Source: Georgenia_B sunbinii (GTDB taxonomy: Bacteria > Actinomycetota > Actinomycetes > Actinomycetales > Actinomycetaceae). Taken from it: DNA of 64,000 nucleotides. The notes beneath the pieces were generated by a model that saw only the letters and a program-made list of their open reading frames with translations, searched no databases and was not told where the DNA came from. Positions 1-10,700 of the stretch are shown here, piece after piece. The stretch lies in the NCBI RefSeq assembly GCF_036421855.1, contig NZ_JAZGOK010000002.1; one strand, 5' to 3'. Every line of letters starts with the position of its first letter. Positions within the stretch are counted from its first letter, which is position 1. Made by a program: the position numbers and the translations under genes.

Positions 1-93
1 CACCCGTGCAGTTCTCGCTGACGCTGTCCACAGGCTCAGGTTGGCGAGAATCGTCGTGGCCGGGTGATGTCCGGAACGACCGCCAACCATTGT

Positions 94-99
94 TAGACT
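94..99 (+). promoter_or_regulatory. -10 element of a leaderless lipB promoter
   Basis: TAGACT fits the actinobacterial -10 consensus TANNNT and lies 6 nt before the lipB ATG. Transcription would then start at or next to the A of the start codon, giving a leaderless mRNA. No Shine-Dalgarno sequence precedes the gene, which fits. No clear -35 is seen. This is an inference from spacing and consensus. Confidence 0.6.
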
Positions 100-105
100 G
101 CGTCT

Positions 106-840
106 ATGTATGTGCAGCGAGTGGGGCTGGGCGAGACCCACGTGGCATACGAGGACGCGTGGGCGCTGCAGCGCGAGGTCCATGCCGACGTCATCGCGGG
201 CGACCGGCCGGACACGCTCCTGCTGCTCGAGCACCAGTCGGTCTACACCGCCGGCCGGCGCACCTCGCGCCACGAACGCCCGACCGATGGTCAGCAGGTC
301 ATTGACGTCGACCGTGGTGGCCGCCTCACCTGGCACGGCCCGGGGCAGCTCGTCGTCTACCCCATCGTCCGGCTGCGGACGCCGGTCGACGTCGTCGCCT
401 ACGTCCGCGCGCTGGAGCGGGCGGTCATCGCCGTCGCCGCCGAGTGGGACGTTGCGGCGGTGCAGGTCCCGGGCAGGTCGGGGGTCTGGGTCCACGGGGA
501 TCCTCGCTCGCCGGCCCGGAAGCTCGCGGCGATCGGGGTCCGAGTCGCGCAGGGGGTGACGATGCACGGCACCGCGATCAACGTCTGCCCGGACCTGTCG
601 CAGTTCGACGCGATCGTGCCGTGCGGCATCGAGGACGCCGGCGTGACCTCGTTGAGCGTTGAGACCGGCACCGCGCTCACCCCGCTCGACGTGGCCGCGA
701 CGACGACTCGCCACATCCTCACCGAGCTGAGCGCGCTCACCGCGACCGCTCCCCCACCTCCGGCCGACGCACCCGCGCCGACCGCCCGCCGGACGACCAA
801 CGCCCCGGCACAGCTGACGACAGATGGAGTGCGCACGTGA
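106..840 (+). CDS. lipB: Lipoyl(octanoyl) transferase LipB
   Basis: LipB moves octanoate from acyl carrier protein onto the lipoyl domains of 2-oxoacid dehydrogenases and the glycine cleavage H protein. It is the first step of endogenous lipoate synthesis in the cytoplasm. The 244-residue protein carries the family HGPGQLV motif near residue 79, the RKLAAIG segment with the catalytic lysine near residue 139, and the PCGI motif with the catalytic cysteine near residue 175. A Pro/Ala-rich tail of about 30 residues extends past the usual end. The ATG was chosen because a TANNNT box sits 6 nt upstream. The stop overlaps the lipA start (GTGA), so the two genes are translationally coupled. Confidence 0.95.
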   Translation: MYVQRVGLGETHVAYEDAWALQREVHADVIAGDRPDTLLLLEHQSVYTAGRRTSRHERPTDGQQVIDVDRGGRLTWHGPGQLVVYPIVRLRTPVDVVAYVRALERAVIAVAAEWDVAAVQVPGRSGVWVHGDPRSPARKLAAIGVRVAQGVTMHGTAINVCPDLSQFDAIVPCGIEDAGVTSLSVETGTALTPLDVAATTTRHILTELSALTATAPPPPADAPAPTARRTTNAPAQLTTDGVRT

Positions 841-1835
841 CGATCGCCCCCGAGGGACGAAGGATGCTCCGGGTCGAGGCCCGCAACGCCGAGACGCCCA
901 TCGAGCGCAAGCCGTCCTGGATCAAGACGAAGGCCACGATGGGGCCCGAGTACCAGGACCTCAAGCAGCTCGTGCGCGGCAACGGGCTGAACACCGTCTG
1001 CGAGGAGGCCGGTTGCCCCAACATCTTCGAGTGCTGGGAGGACCGCGAGGCCACCTTCCTCATCGGTGGCTCGCAGTGCACCCGGCGCTGTGACTTCTGC
1101 CAGATCGACACCGGCAAGCCCGCCGCCTTCGACCGGCTCGAGCCGGTCAAGGTCGCGCGCTCGGTCGCGACGATGGGGCTGAAGTACGCCACGGTCACCG
1201 GCGTCGCACGCGACGACCTCGACGACGGCGGCGCGTGGCTCTACGCCGAGACCGTGCGTCAGATCCACCAGCAGAACCCCGGCACCGGCGTCGAGCTGCT
1301 CATCCCCGACTTCGACGCGAAGCCCGACCAGCTGGCCGAGGTCTTCTCCTCCCGACCCGAGGTGCTGGCGCACAACCTCGAGACGGTGCCGCGGATCTTC
1401 CGGCGGATCCGTCCCGGCTTCCGCTACGAACGTTCCCTCAGCGTCATCCGGGCGGCCCGCGACGAGGGTTTCGTCACGAAGTCGAACTTCATGCTCGGCA
1501 TGGGCGAGACCATCGACGAGGTGCTCGAGGCGATGGAGATGCTCCGCGAGGCCGGCTGCGACCTGCTCACCATCAACCAGTACCTACGTCCCTCGGTGCG
1601 CCACCACCCGATCGAGCGCTGGGTGCGGCCCGAGGAGTTCGTCGACCTGTCGGACGCCGCGGAGGAGATGGGCTTCCTCGGCGTGCTCGCCGGACCGCTC
1701 GTGCGCTCCTCCTACCGGGCGGGCAGGCTCTGGGGGCGGGCGATGGTCAAGCGGGGCGAGCAGGTGCCCGCAGCGCTCGCGCACCTGACCGAGCCGACGA
1801 CGGCCCGCCAGGAGGCGATCTCGCTGGTGCGCTGA
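837..1835 (+). CDS. lipA: Lipoyl synthase LipA
   Basis: This radical SAM enzyme inserts two sulfur atoms into protein-bound octanoyl groups, completing lipoate synthesis after LipB. The 332-residue protein has the auxiliary cluster motif CEEAGCPNIFEC, the radical SAM cluster motif CTRRCDFC, and the C-terminal RSSY segment whose serine ligates the auxiliary cluster in characterised LipA proteins. Its length is normal for the family. Translation starts at a GTG that overlaps the lipB stop. A lipB-lipA pair upstream of a DUF4191 protein and glnA is the conserved actinobacterial order. Confidence 0.97.
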   Translation: MTIAPEGRRMLRVEARNAETPIERKPSWIKTKATMGPEYQDLKQLVRGNGLNTVCEEAGCPNIFECWEDREATFLIGGSQCTRRCDFCQIDTGKPAAFDRLEPVKVARSVATMGLKYATVTGVARDDLDDGGAWLYAETVRQIHQQNPGTGVELLIPDFDAKPDQLAEVFSSRPEVLAHNLETVPRIFRRIRPGFRYERSLSVIRAARDEGFVTKSNFMLGMGETIDEVLEAMEMLREAGCDLLTINQYLRPSVRHHPIERWVRPEEFVDLSDAAEEMGFLGVLAGPLVRSSYRAGRLWGRAMVKRGEQVPAALAHLTEPTTARQEAISLVR

Positions 1836-1892
1836 GCCCCGGCCGGCCGGCCTGGGTCGGGTCGGGTCGCCGAGGCATGGCGGTGCGGCCGG

Positions 1893-1898
1893 TAGGAT
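1893..1898 (+). promoter_or_regulatory. Candidate -10 box before the DUF4191 gene
   Basis: TAGGAT matches TANNNT and ends 8 nt before the ATG at 1907. The mRNA could be leaderless or have a leader of one or two bases. The same bases (GGTAGGA) could also pass as a weak ribosome binding site, so the call is tentative. Confidence 0.45.
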
Positions 1899-1906
1899 GA
1901 CTCATC

Positions 1907-2629
1907 ATGGCCAGGATGAAGAAGAACGCCGACGTCGACGCGGGTGCCAAGAAGCCGAAGAAGAAGCGCTGGTACCACCAGCTGTGGGAAGTCTTCCAGA
2001 TGACCCGCGAGGTGCAGCCCTCGATCACCTGGGTGCTCCTCGGGGTGTTCGTCGGCGTCATCGCCCTCGGGCTGCTCATCGGGCTGTTCATCGGGCATCC
2101 CGTCTACGTCCCGCTCCTCAGCCTGCCGGTGGCGCTCATCGGCGTCATGCTCATCCTCACCAGACGGGCAGAGCGTGCCGCCTACTCCCGCATCGAGGGC
2201 ACGCCCGGCGCAGCCGGCTCGGCGCTGGGCACCATCCGGCGGGGCTGGAACATCGAGGAGCAGCCGGTCGCCATCGACCCGCGGCACCAGGACGTCGTCT
2301 TCCGTGCGATCGGTCGTCCCGGCGTCGTGCTCATCAGCGAAGGCCCGCCCCACCGCGCCAAGCGGATGCTCGAGGCGGAGCGTCGCCGCGTCTCCCGTGT
2401 CGCGCCGAACGTCAAGATCCACCTCGTCCAGGTCGGCAACGACGAGAACCAGGTCCCGCTGCCCAAGCTGGTCAAGGCCATCCAGAAGCTCAAGCCGTCG
2501 CTGACCAAGGCCGAGGTGGCCGCCGTCGCCAAGCGCCTGCGCGCGCTGGGGCACTCACGCCCGGCCGTGCCCAAGGGCATCGACCCGATGCGTGCCCGGC
2601 CCGACCGCAAGGGCATCCGCGGCCGCTGA
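1907..2629 (+). CDS. DUF4191 family membrane protein
   Basis: A 240-residue protein with a strongly basic N-terminus (KKPKKKRW around residues 15-22), two transmembrane segments at about residues 42-65 and 68-90, and a cytoplasmic C-terminal domain of about 145 residues that is again lysine- and arginine-rich. It corresponds to the protein between lipA and glnA in mycobacteria (Rv2219-like), now called DUF4191. No function is established. The position is conserved across Actinobacteria, which suggests a housekeeping role linked to lipoate or nitrogen metabolism, but that is inference. The ATG at 1907 gives the best hydrophobicity layout. Confidence 0.85.
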   Translation: MARMKKNADVDAGAKKPKKKRWYHQLWEVFQMTREVQPSITWVLLGVFVGVIALGLLIGLFIGHPVYVPLLSLPVALIGVMLILTRRAERAAYSRIEGTPGAAGSALGTIRRGWNIEEQPVAIDPRHQDVVFRAIGRPGVVLISEGPPHRAKRMLEAERRRVSRVAPNVKIHLVQVGNDENQVPLPKLVKAIQKLKPSLTKAEVAAVAKRLRALGHSRPAVPKGIDPMRARPDRKGIRGR

Positions 2630-2681
2630 GGCGACGTCGTCCAGCACCCGGCCGTCGGCGTGGCCCCGTCGACGATGGCCC

Positions 2682-2687
2682 TAAACT
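2682..2687 (+). promoter_or_regulatory. -10 element of a leaderless promoter for the RDD gene
   Basis: TAAACT fits TANNNT and lies exactly 6 nt before the GTG start at 2694, the spacing expected for a leaderless transcript. No Shine-Dalgarno sequence is seen. Confidence 0.55.
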
Positions 2688-2693
2688 GACCGG

Positions 2694-3044
2694 GTGCCTC
2701 AGCAGACCTCCGTCTCGGCCGGCTTCGGACGCCGGGTGCTGGCCCTCGCCGTCGACTGGGTGCTGGCGATGGCCATCTCGGCCGGGTTCTTCGACTCCCA
2801 CCCGATGGCGACGCTCGGCGTCTTCGCGGTCATGACATGGCTGCTGCTCGCTACCCGCGGCTCGACGATCGGGCACACCCTCACGTCACTGACGGTCCGG
2901 TCGGTCCACGGCGGCGCCGCCCGGCCCTCCCAGGTACTCATCCGCACGGTGAGCCTGTGCCTGGTCATCCCCGCGGTCGTGTGGGGGCTCGACGGGCGTG
3001 GCCTGCACGACGCGTGGGCCGGCACCACCATCGAGCGGCGGTAA
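2694..3044 (+). CDS. RDD family small membrane protein
   Basis: A 116-residue protein with the RDD-family layout: Arg in the first segment (FGRRVLALAVDWVLA), Asp in the same first membrane helix, and a GHTLTSLTVRSV element after helix 2. About three hydrophobic segments are visible. Mycobacteria carry a similar small protein (Rv2219A) in the same place, directly before glnA1. RDD proteins are small membrane proteins of mostly unknown role, some implicated in ion transport. The start is a GTG, supported by a TANNNT box 6 nt upstream. Confidence 0.8.
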   Translation: MPQQTSVSAGFGRRVLALAVDWVLAMAISAGFFDSHPMATLGVFAVMTWLLLATRGSTIGHTLTSLTVRSVHGGAARPSQVLIRTVSLCLVIPAVVWGLDGRGLHDAWAGTTIERR

Positions 3045-3048
3045 GCGC

Positions 3049-3086
3049 GTAACACTCGCGAAACATTCGGGTGACACCTGCGAAGC
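3049..3086 (+). promoter_or_regulatory. GlnR operator upstream of glnA
   Basis: The arrangement GTAAC-n6-GAAAC-n6-GTGAC-n6-GAAGC is a near-perfect match to the two-copy GlnR box of Streptomyces and Mycobacterium (GTnAC and GAAAC half-sites each spaced by 6 nt). It begins 5 nt after the RDD stop codon and ends 76 nt before the glnA start. A TAACGT -10-like hexamer at 3097-3102 lies just downstream, so a bound GlnR would sit at an activator position. GlnR activates glnA under nitrogen limitation in related species. Binding here is inferred from the match. Confidence 0.8.
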
Positions 3087-3162
3087 ATCGCCCGGCTAAC
3101 GTCCCACACGCACCACCCCACCGACCCAGCAAGACGCCGCCACCGCCCCGAAGGAGCAGGTC

Positions 3163-4587
<1,425 letters not shown>

Positions 4588-4601
4588 GGCGGCGTCACGG
4601 A

Positions 4602-4642
4602 ACGGCCCCTGATCTGCGCCACGGCGCAAGGTCAGGGGCCGT
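4602..4642 (+). terminator. Intrinsic-type terminator after glnA
   Basis: Two 11-nt arms (ACGGCCCCTGA at 4602-4612 and TCAGGGGCCGT at 4632-4642) are perfect reverse complements. The loop contains a further stem, TGCGCC/GGCGCA, so almost the whole element folds. It starts 15 nt past the glnA stop and is followed by CCCGTTT rather than a long T tract, as is common in GC-rich genomes. Confidence 0.8.
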
Positions 4643-4805
4643 CCCGTTTGATCCTGCGGTGACCCCGGGGCAGGGACCGGTTTGCTGACTGCTCCACACG
4701 TGGCCGGCTCAGCCCACCGCAGACGGTCTCGTGCTAGACAAGATGTAGGCCACGCCCACATACGCCCGGCCCCATCTCGTTGTGCCCAAGGAGACAGCAG
4801 CTGCC

Positions 4806-6257
4806 ATGAAGACCCCTGCGAGCGACGTCGCGGTGGACGAGCACTCCCCCGCCGCTGACATCGCGGTCGACGCGCACTACGACCTGATCATCATCGGTAC
4901 CGGGTCGGGGAACTCGATCCCCGGTCCGGAGCTCGACGACAGGTCGATCGCGATCATCGAGAAGGGGGAGTTCGGTGGCACCTGCCTCAACGTCGGCTGC
5001 ATCCCCACGAAGATGTACGTCTACGCCGCTGACGTCGCGCTGGAGACCGCGCAGGCCGGCCGGCTGAGCCTGAACGCGCAGGTCAGCGCCGTGGACTGGC
5101 CCGGGCTGGTCAGCCGCGTCTTCGACGACCGGATCGACCCCATCGCCAGCGGCGGTGAGGCCTACCGCCGCGGCCCCCAGACCCCGAACATCGACGTCTA
5201 CGACCAGCACGCCGTGTTCGTCGGGGAGCGCACGCTGCGCACCGGCCAGGGCACCGCGCAGAAGATCATCTCCGCGGACCAGGTCGTCATCGCCGCCGGC
5301 TCGCGGCCGTTCATCCCCGAGTCCATCGCCACCTCGGGCGTGCACTTCCACACCAACGAGGACATCATGCGGCTGCCGGAGCGGCCGGAGTCGCTCGTGA
5401 TCGTCGGCGGCGGCTACATCGCCATGGAGTTCGCCCACGTCTTCGACGCGCTCGGCACCAAGGTCACGATCGTCTCGCGCTCACCGCTGCTGCGTCACCT
5501 CGACACCGATCTGCGCGAGCGGTTCAACGCCATCGCCGCCGAGCGGTACGACGTCGTCGGCGGCACCGTCATCGGTGCCGAGCAGTCCGCGGACGGCGTG
5601 AGCGTCCGGCTGGACGACGGTTCCGAGGTCACCGGCCAGGCGCTGCTGGTGGCCACCGGCCGCGTCCCCAACGGCGACCAGCTGGACCTGGCCTCCGGCG
5701 GCGTCGAGATGACGCCTGCGGGCCAGGTCGCGGTGGATGAGTACGGCCGGTCGACCACCGCCGCGGGAGTCTGGGCGCTGGGAGACGTCTCCTCGCCGTA
5801 CCTGCTCAAGCACGTCGCCAACGCGGAGATGCGGGCGGTGCGCCACAACCTGCTTCACCCCGACAACCTGCGCGCCATGCCGCACGACCACGTGCCGGCC
5901 GCCACGTTCACTCACCCTCAGATCGCCACGGTCGGGCTGACCGAGGAGCAGGCCCGGGCACGCGGCCACAACGTGACCGTCAAGGTGCAGAGCTACGGCG
6001 ACGTCGCCTACGGCTGGGCCATGGCGGACACCACGAGCATCGCCAAGCTCGTGGCCGACCGGTCCACCGGCAAGCTCCTGGGCGCCCACTACATGGGCCC
6101 GCAGGCCGCCACCCTCATCCAGCAGATGATCACCGTCCTGGCCTTCGACCTCGACGTTCGCGAGGTGGCCACCACCCAGTACTGGATCCACCCGGCACTG
6201 CCGGAGGTCACCGAGAACGCGCTGCTGGGCCTGGAGTTCGACCCACCGACCACCTGA
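4806..6257 (+). CDS. mtr: Mycothione reductase
   Basis: This FAD-dependent pyridine nucleotide disulfide oxidoreductase reduces mycothiol disulfide with NADPH, keeping the actinobacterial thiol buffer reduced. The 483-residue protein has the FAD-binding IIIGTGSGNS motif, the redox-active CLNVGC disulfide, a second dinucleotide motif GGGYIAMEF for NADPH, the GDVSSPYLLKH FAD motif and the C-terminal dimerisation domain ending in HPALPEV, where the histidine is the active-site base. A GTG 24 nt upstream is an alternative start. ATG 4806 was preferred because AAGGAG lies about 12 nt before it and the extra residues are not family-like. The N-terminus still has about 25 extra residues compared with mycobacterial Mtr. 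Confidence 0.93.
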   Translation: MKTPASDVAVDEHSPAADIAVDAHYDLIIIGTGSGNSIPGPELDDRSIAIIEKGEFGGTCLNVGCIPTKMYVYAADVALETAQAGRLSLNAQVSAVDWPGLVSRVFDDRIDPIASGGEAYRRGPQTPNIDVYDQHAVFVGERTLRTGQGTAQKIISADQVVIAAGSRPFIPESIATSGVHFHTNEDIMRLPERPESLVIVGGGYIAMEFAHVFDALGTKVTIVSRSPLLRHLDTDLRERFNAIAAERYDVVGGTVIGAEQSADGVSVRLDDGSEVTGQALLVATGRVPNGDQLDLASGGVEMTPAGQVAVDEYGRSTTAAGVWALGDVSSPYLLKHVANAEMRAVRHNLLHPDNLRAMPHDHVPAATFTHPQIATVGLTEEQARARGHNVTVKVQSYGDVAYGWAMADTTSIAKLVADRSTGKLLGAHYMGPQAATLIQQMITVLAFDLDVREVATTQYWIHPALPEVTENALLGLEFDPPTT

Positions 6258-6308
6258 CACCGGGCCCGGAGCCGGAGCCGGAGCCGGACGACGATCCGGA
6301 CGTCGGCG

Positions 6309-6314
6309 TAGGTT
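6309..6314 (+). promoter_or_regulatory. -10 element of a leaderless promoter (DUF1801-like gene)
   Basis: TAGGTT fits TANNNT and ends 6 nt before the ATG at 6321, the leaderless spacing seen repeatedly in this window. Confidence 0.5.
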
Positions 6315-6320
6315 GTGGCC

Positions 6321-6761
6321 ATGGCTGACTCCACCGCGATGCGTCCGACCTCCTCATCGGTCGACGAGTTCATCGCCGGCAACGATCCTGACGGCTCGCT
6401 CGCGGTGCTCGACGGCGTGATCACCGCCGCGCTGCCCGGCGCAACCCGTGTGCTGTGGCAGGGGGTGTTCTGGGGCGGCACCGAGCAGTCCATCATCGGC
6501 TACGGCGCCACGGTGCAGCCGCGACCCAAGGGCGAGCGCGTCGAGTGGTTCCTCGTCGGACTGGCGCGGCAGCAGAACTACCTCAGCCTGTACGTCAACG
6601 CAGCCGAGGATGGCGCCTACCTCTCGCGGGTCTACGGCAAGCGGCTGGGGAAGACCAAGGTGGGGTCGGCCAGCATCTCGTTCGCCTCGGCGGAGGTCAT
6701 CGACCTCAGCGTGCTCGACGAGATGGTCCGCCACGCCGGGCGCATCACGGAGTGGACGTAG
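6321..6761 (+). CDS. DUF1801-like (YdhG/iron-chaperone fold) protein
   Basis: A 146-residue soluble protein with the layout of the DUF1801/YdhG fold: an N-terminal helical segment, a WQGVFWGG strand-turn where the family has its first conserved aromatic strand, a WFLVGLARQQNYLSLYVN strand pair, and a C-terminal helix. Members share a frataxin-like fold and are mostly uncharacterised. The ATG was preferred to a GTG two codons upstream because of the TANNNT box 6 nt before it. The last 17 nt overlap the 3' end of the converging histidine phosphatase gene. A second DUF1801-type protein is at 48446-48877. Confidence 0.65.
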   Translation: MADSTAMRPTSSSVDEFIAGNDPDGSLAVLDGVITAALPGATRVLWQGVFWGGTEQSIIGYGATVQPRPKGERVEWFLVGLARQQNYLSLYVNAAEDGAYLSRVYGKRLGKTKVGSASISFASAEVIDLSVLDEMVRHAGRITEWT

Positions 6762-7419
6762 CCGGCGGCGCCTTCTCCCCTGCGGGACCGTCGGAGCCGA
6801 CGGCGTCGAGGCGGTCGCCGCCCAGCGGCTTGCCCTCCCACAGGTGGGCCCACCAGCCGTCGCGCGGACTGCCCTCGAGGACGACCGCACCGGTGTTGGT
6901 GATCGGGTTGTACGCAGCGTGCTCGCCGGTGACGTTCTCCACCCGCGCCGCGCACCAGGACCGGATGACGGCCCCGTGGCTGAACATCACCGCCGTCGAC
7001 ACCCCCGCGGCGTGTGCCTCGGCGACGACGTCGTCGTAGCGCTGCCACACCTCGGCACCGCTCTCGGCGCCGGGCACCCGAACCGCGGGGTCCTTGGCCC
7101 AGCCGAAGATCGCGCCGAGGTAAGCGCGGTGCGAGACCTCGTCACCGCGCATCTCCAGGTCGCCGGCGCTGACCTCGCGCAGGCCGGGCCGGACGCGCAG
7201 CTCGAGGCTGCGCTGCTCGATCAGCGGCGCCGCCGTCTGCTGCGTCCGGACGAGGTTCGAGGCGTAGATCAGGTCGATGTCCTCATCCGCCAGGCTGCGC
7301 GGCACGGCGGCCGCCTGCTCGCGCCCCAGCGCGGTGAGGTCGGCACCGGGCGCGCCGGTGTCGAGGAGATCGTGCACGTTCGAGCTGGTCTGTCCGTGTC
7401 GGATGAGGATCAATCGCAT
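6745..7419 (-). CDS. Histidine phosphatase (phosphoglycerate mutase-like) family protein
   Basis: A 224-residue cytoplasmic protein with the signature LIRHGQTSSN at the very N-terminus (phosphohistidine loop RHG), the YASNLVRTQQTA segment that supplies a phosphate-binding arginine, a putative acidic general-base region (LREVSAGDLE), and a second catalytic histidine in MFSHGAVIRSW. These are the four landmarks of histidine phosphatase clade 1. Substrate cannot be predicted. The gene converges on the DUF1801-like gene with a 17-nt overlap. The next minus-strand gene downstream of its start is separated by 306 nt of repeats and no ORF. Confidence 0.9.
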   Translation of the reverse strand: MRLILIRHGQTSSNVHDLLDTGAPGADLTALGREQAAAVPRSLADEDIDLIYASNLVRTQQTAAPLIEQRSLELRVRPGLREVSAGDLEMRGDEVSHRAYLGAIFGWAKDPAVRVPGAESGAEVWQRYDDVVAEAHAAGVSTAVMFSHGAVIRSWCAARVENVTGEHAAYNPITNTGAVVLEGSPRDGWWAHLWEGKPLGGDRLDAVGSDGPAGEKAPPATSTP

Positions 7420-7725
7420 GTCCCCATCATCGCCCAGACCACCCTGAGAAGGCCCATCCGGTCCTCGGGCGTGCGTCTTGCACCCGCACCCGCCGGTTGG
7501 CCCGTCGGGTGGCCCGCCCGCAACCGATCAGCGGGTGACTTCCGTCAGGCCCAGCCTGACGAAAGCTCCCCGCCGTCCGCGCCCCGTCGGTTGGCCTGCC
7601 CGCACCCGATCACCGGGTAGCTTTCGTCAGGCCCAGGCTGACGGAAGCTCCCCAGCAGTCACTGGAGCGTCGCGCAGCAGCGCAACGCGAGCGTCACTGC
7701 AGTCTTCACGGCAGCGCCGCGGCAG
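7420..7725. other. 306-nt gene-free stretch between glnE and the histidine phosphatase
   Basis: No credible gene on either strand. It holds two diverged direct copies of a 65-80-nt element with internal hairpins (annotated separately), then about 70 nt of unstructured GC-rich sequence up to the glnE stop. A promoter for the histidine phosphatase should lie near 7420-7470 on the minus strand, but no convincing box is seen. Confidence 0.6.
7494..7652. repeat. Two direct copies of a hairpin-bearing intergenic repeat
   Basis: Copy 1 (7494-7572) and copy 2 (7588-7652) share CGGTTGGCC, a CGATCA.CGGGT core and a shared end reading GTCAGGCCCA..CTGACG.AAGCTCCCC. Copy 1 carries a short insertion near its left end. 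Each copy holds an inverted repeat around a CCA loop (arms near 7539-7565 and 7620-7648) with only one or two mismatches. They could act as a bidirectional terminator or be REP-like elements. Confidence 0.7.
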
Positions 7726-10700
7726 TCAGCCGAAGAACACCCGCTCGACGACGCCTCTGGCGCGGCGGGAGGTGCGCAGGTAGTCCTCCTCGAGGTCCTG
7801 CGCCTCCCCGGGGCCGTAGCCGAGCAGCCGCGATATGCCGGCGAGGTCGCGCGCGGCGCTGGGCAGCACGTCGAGCCGCCCCCCGGTGGTGCGCCCGGTC
7901 GACAGCGTGATGGCCGCCCGCAACCGTGACGCCAGCCGCCAGGCGTCGGCCAGCAGCTCGGTGTCCTCGGCCGTCAGCAGCCCGGCGTGCTCGGCTGCGG
8001 CCAGCGCCCCGAGGGTCTCGGTCGTGCGCAGCTCGGGGAGCTCCCCGGCGTGGCACAGCTGGAGCAGCTGGACCGTCCACTCGACATCGGTCAGCCCGCC
8101 GCGCCCAAGCTTGAGGTGACGGTTGGCCGGCACGCCGCGCGGCAGCCGCTCCGCCTCCATCCGGGCCTTGATCCGCCGGATCTCGCGCACCGCCCGCTCG
8201 TCGATGCCCGCCGAGGGATAGCGCAGGGGGTCGATGAGCGCGACGAACCGCTCCGCGAGCCCGTCGTCCCCGGCCACCGGCCGTGCCCGCAGCAGCGCCT
8301 GGTACTCCCACGGCTCCGCCCACCGCTCGTAGTACTGGGCGTACGACGCCAGCGACCGCACCAGCGGGCCGTTGCGACCCTCGGGCCGCAGCGCCGCGTC
8401 GACGAGCAGCGGCGGCTCGGACGAGGACTCCCCCAGCAGCGCCCGCAGCTTCCCGGCGACGGCGACGGCGAACTGCTGCGCCACCTCCTCACTCAGCCCG
8501 GGCAGCGGGTCGTGGACGAACAGCACGTCCGCGTCCGAGCCGTAGGTCAGTTCCGACCCGCCCAGCCGGCCCATCGCGACGACGAGGAACCGGCTCGGTG
8601 CCGTGTCCAGCCCGAGCTCGGCGCCTGCCGCGCCGATCGCGATGTCGAGCCCGACGCGCAGCGCCTGGTCGGCGACCGCGCTGATCATCGTCCGGTCCCG
8701 CCGTGAGGTGACGCCGTCGAGCACGTCCCCGACGGCGGAGCGGACCAGCTCGCGCCGTCGCAGGTACCGCATCGCTTGCGCGGCCGCGTGCGGCTCGGGC
8801 CGCCGCTGGACCAGCGACCGTGCCTCCCGGTCGAGCTGCTCCGGTGTCCGGGCGCGCAGGTGGTCGTCGTCGCCGAGCCAGCGGGCCGCCTCGGGCAGCA
8901 TCTCGAGCCCCTCGGCGACGTACCTGCTCGTCGCCAGCAGATAGGTGAGGCGCGGCGCGGCCGCGCCGGAGTCACGGAGCATGGTCAGGTACCACGGGGT
9001 GCTGCCGAGGGACTCCGACAACTTACGGAAGGCCAGCAGCCCGGCGTCGGGATCGGCGCCCTCCGCGAACAGCCCGAGCATCGCCGGCAGCAGCTGGCGC
9101 TGGATCGCGGCGGTCCGGCTCACGCCGGCGGTCAGCGACTCGAGGTGGCGCACCGCGCCGGCCGGGTCGACGTAGCCGATCGCAGCGAGCCGCGCGCGGA
9201 CCGCCTCCGGGCTCAGCGTGGCATCCGCCGGGCCGAGACTGGCGAGCAGCGGCAGCAGCGGTCGGTAGAAGATCTCCTCGTGCAGCCGGCGGACGTCGCG
9301 GCGCACCTCGCGCAACCGCTTCTCGAGGGTCTGCGCGCCCCGCACGCCGTCGACGCCGAGCGAGCGCCCCAGCCGGCGCAGGTCGCTCTCGCCGGCCGGG
9401 ATGACGTGCGTGCGCCGCAGCCGGAACAGCTGCATCCGGTGCTCCAGCACCCGCAGCAGCCGGTAGCAGTGGTCGAGCTGGCCGGCGGGGTCGCGCCCGA
9501 TGTAGCCGCTGTCGGCAAGCGCCTCGAGCGCGTCGAGGGTGCCGGGCGCCTTGATCGCGTCCTCGGTCCGGCCGTGGACGAGCTGGAGGAGCTGGACCGT
9601 GAACTCGACGTCGCGCAGGCCGCCGCGGCCGAGCTTGAGCTGCCGGTCGGCCTCGGCCGGTGGGATGTTCGCCTCGACGCGGCGGCGCATCGCCTGGGAG
9701 TCCTCGACGAAGTTCGCCCGTTCCACGGCCCGCCACACGAAGGGCTCGACGACCTCGACGTACTCCTGCCCCAGGGCGACGTCCCCGGCGATCGGCCGCG
9801 CCTTGAGGAGCGCCTGGAACTCCCAGGTGGCGGCCCACCGCTCGTAGTAGGCGCGGTGGGAGGCGACGGTGCGTACGAGCGGCCCGTCCTTGCCCTCGGG
9901 GCGCAGGTTGGCGTCGATCGGCCACAGCGGCAGCTCCTCGCCCTGGGGCGCGTCGATGAGCCGTGCCGCGGCGGTGGCGAGCCGGGTGGCAGCGTCGGTC
10001 ACCGACTCCTCGGGCAGACCGTTCGCGCCGTCGGCGACGTAGATGACGTCGACGTCGGACACGTAGTTGAGCTCACGGCCACCGGTCTTGCCCATCCCGA
10101 CGACCGCCAGCCGGACGCCGGCGCCGTGGTCGGGCAGCTCGGCCCGCGCGACCGCCAGCGCGGCGTCGATCGCCGCACCGGCAAGGTCGGACAGCGCGGC
10201 GGCGACCGGCGGGAACGCGTCCAGCGCATCGTCGCTGGTGAGGTCGATGGCAGTCACCTGGAGCAGCCGGCGGCGGTACCACCGGCGCAGCGCGTCGCTG
10301 CCCGCGACCCCGGTGACGGCAGCGGCCGGGGTGATCGCCGCGGGATCCGCGCCGACCGCCCGCAGCGCCGTCGCCCGCTCGTCGGCCGGTGTCGCTGACA
10401 GCACGCCGGCGGCGAGCACGTCGCTCAGCAGCTCCACCTCGCCGGGGTGCGCGACGAGCCGGTCGCCCAGCGCCCGCGACGCCCCGAGCACGGCGAGCAG
10501 CCGGCGCCGGTGCCCGCCGGCGGTGGCGAGCACCGCCGGCAGGTCGACGTCGTCGGGTGCCTGCTGCCAGGCCTCGACCAGGCGCAGCAGGGCGAGGAGG
10601 GCGAGGTCGGGGTCCGCCGTCGCGCCGATCGCCGGGGTCAGCGGGGCGCCGGCGTCCTCGGCGCGGCCGAGGACGGCGGCGAGCGTGGCGTCACCGAGCA

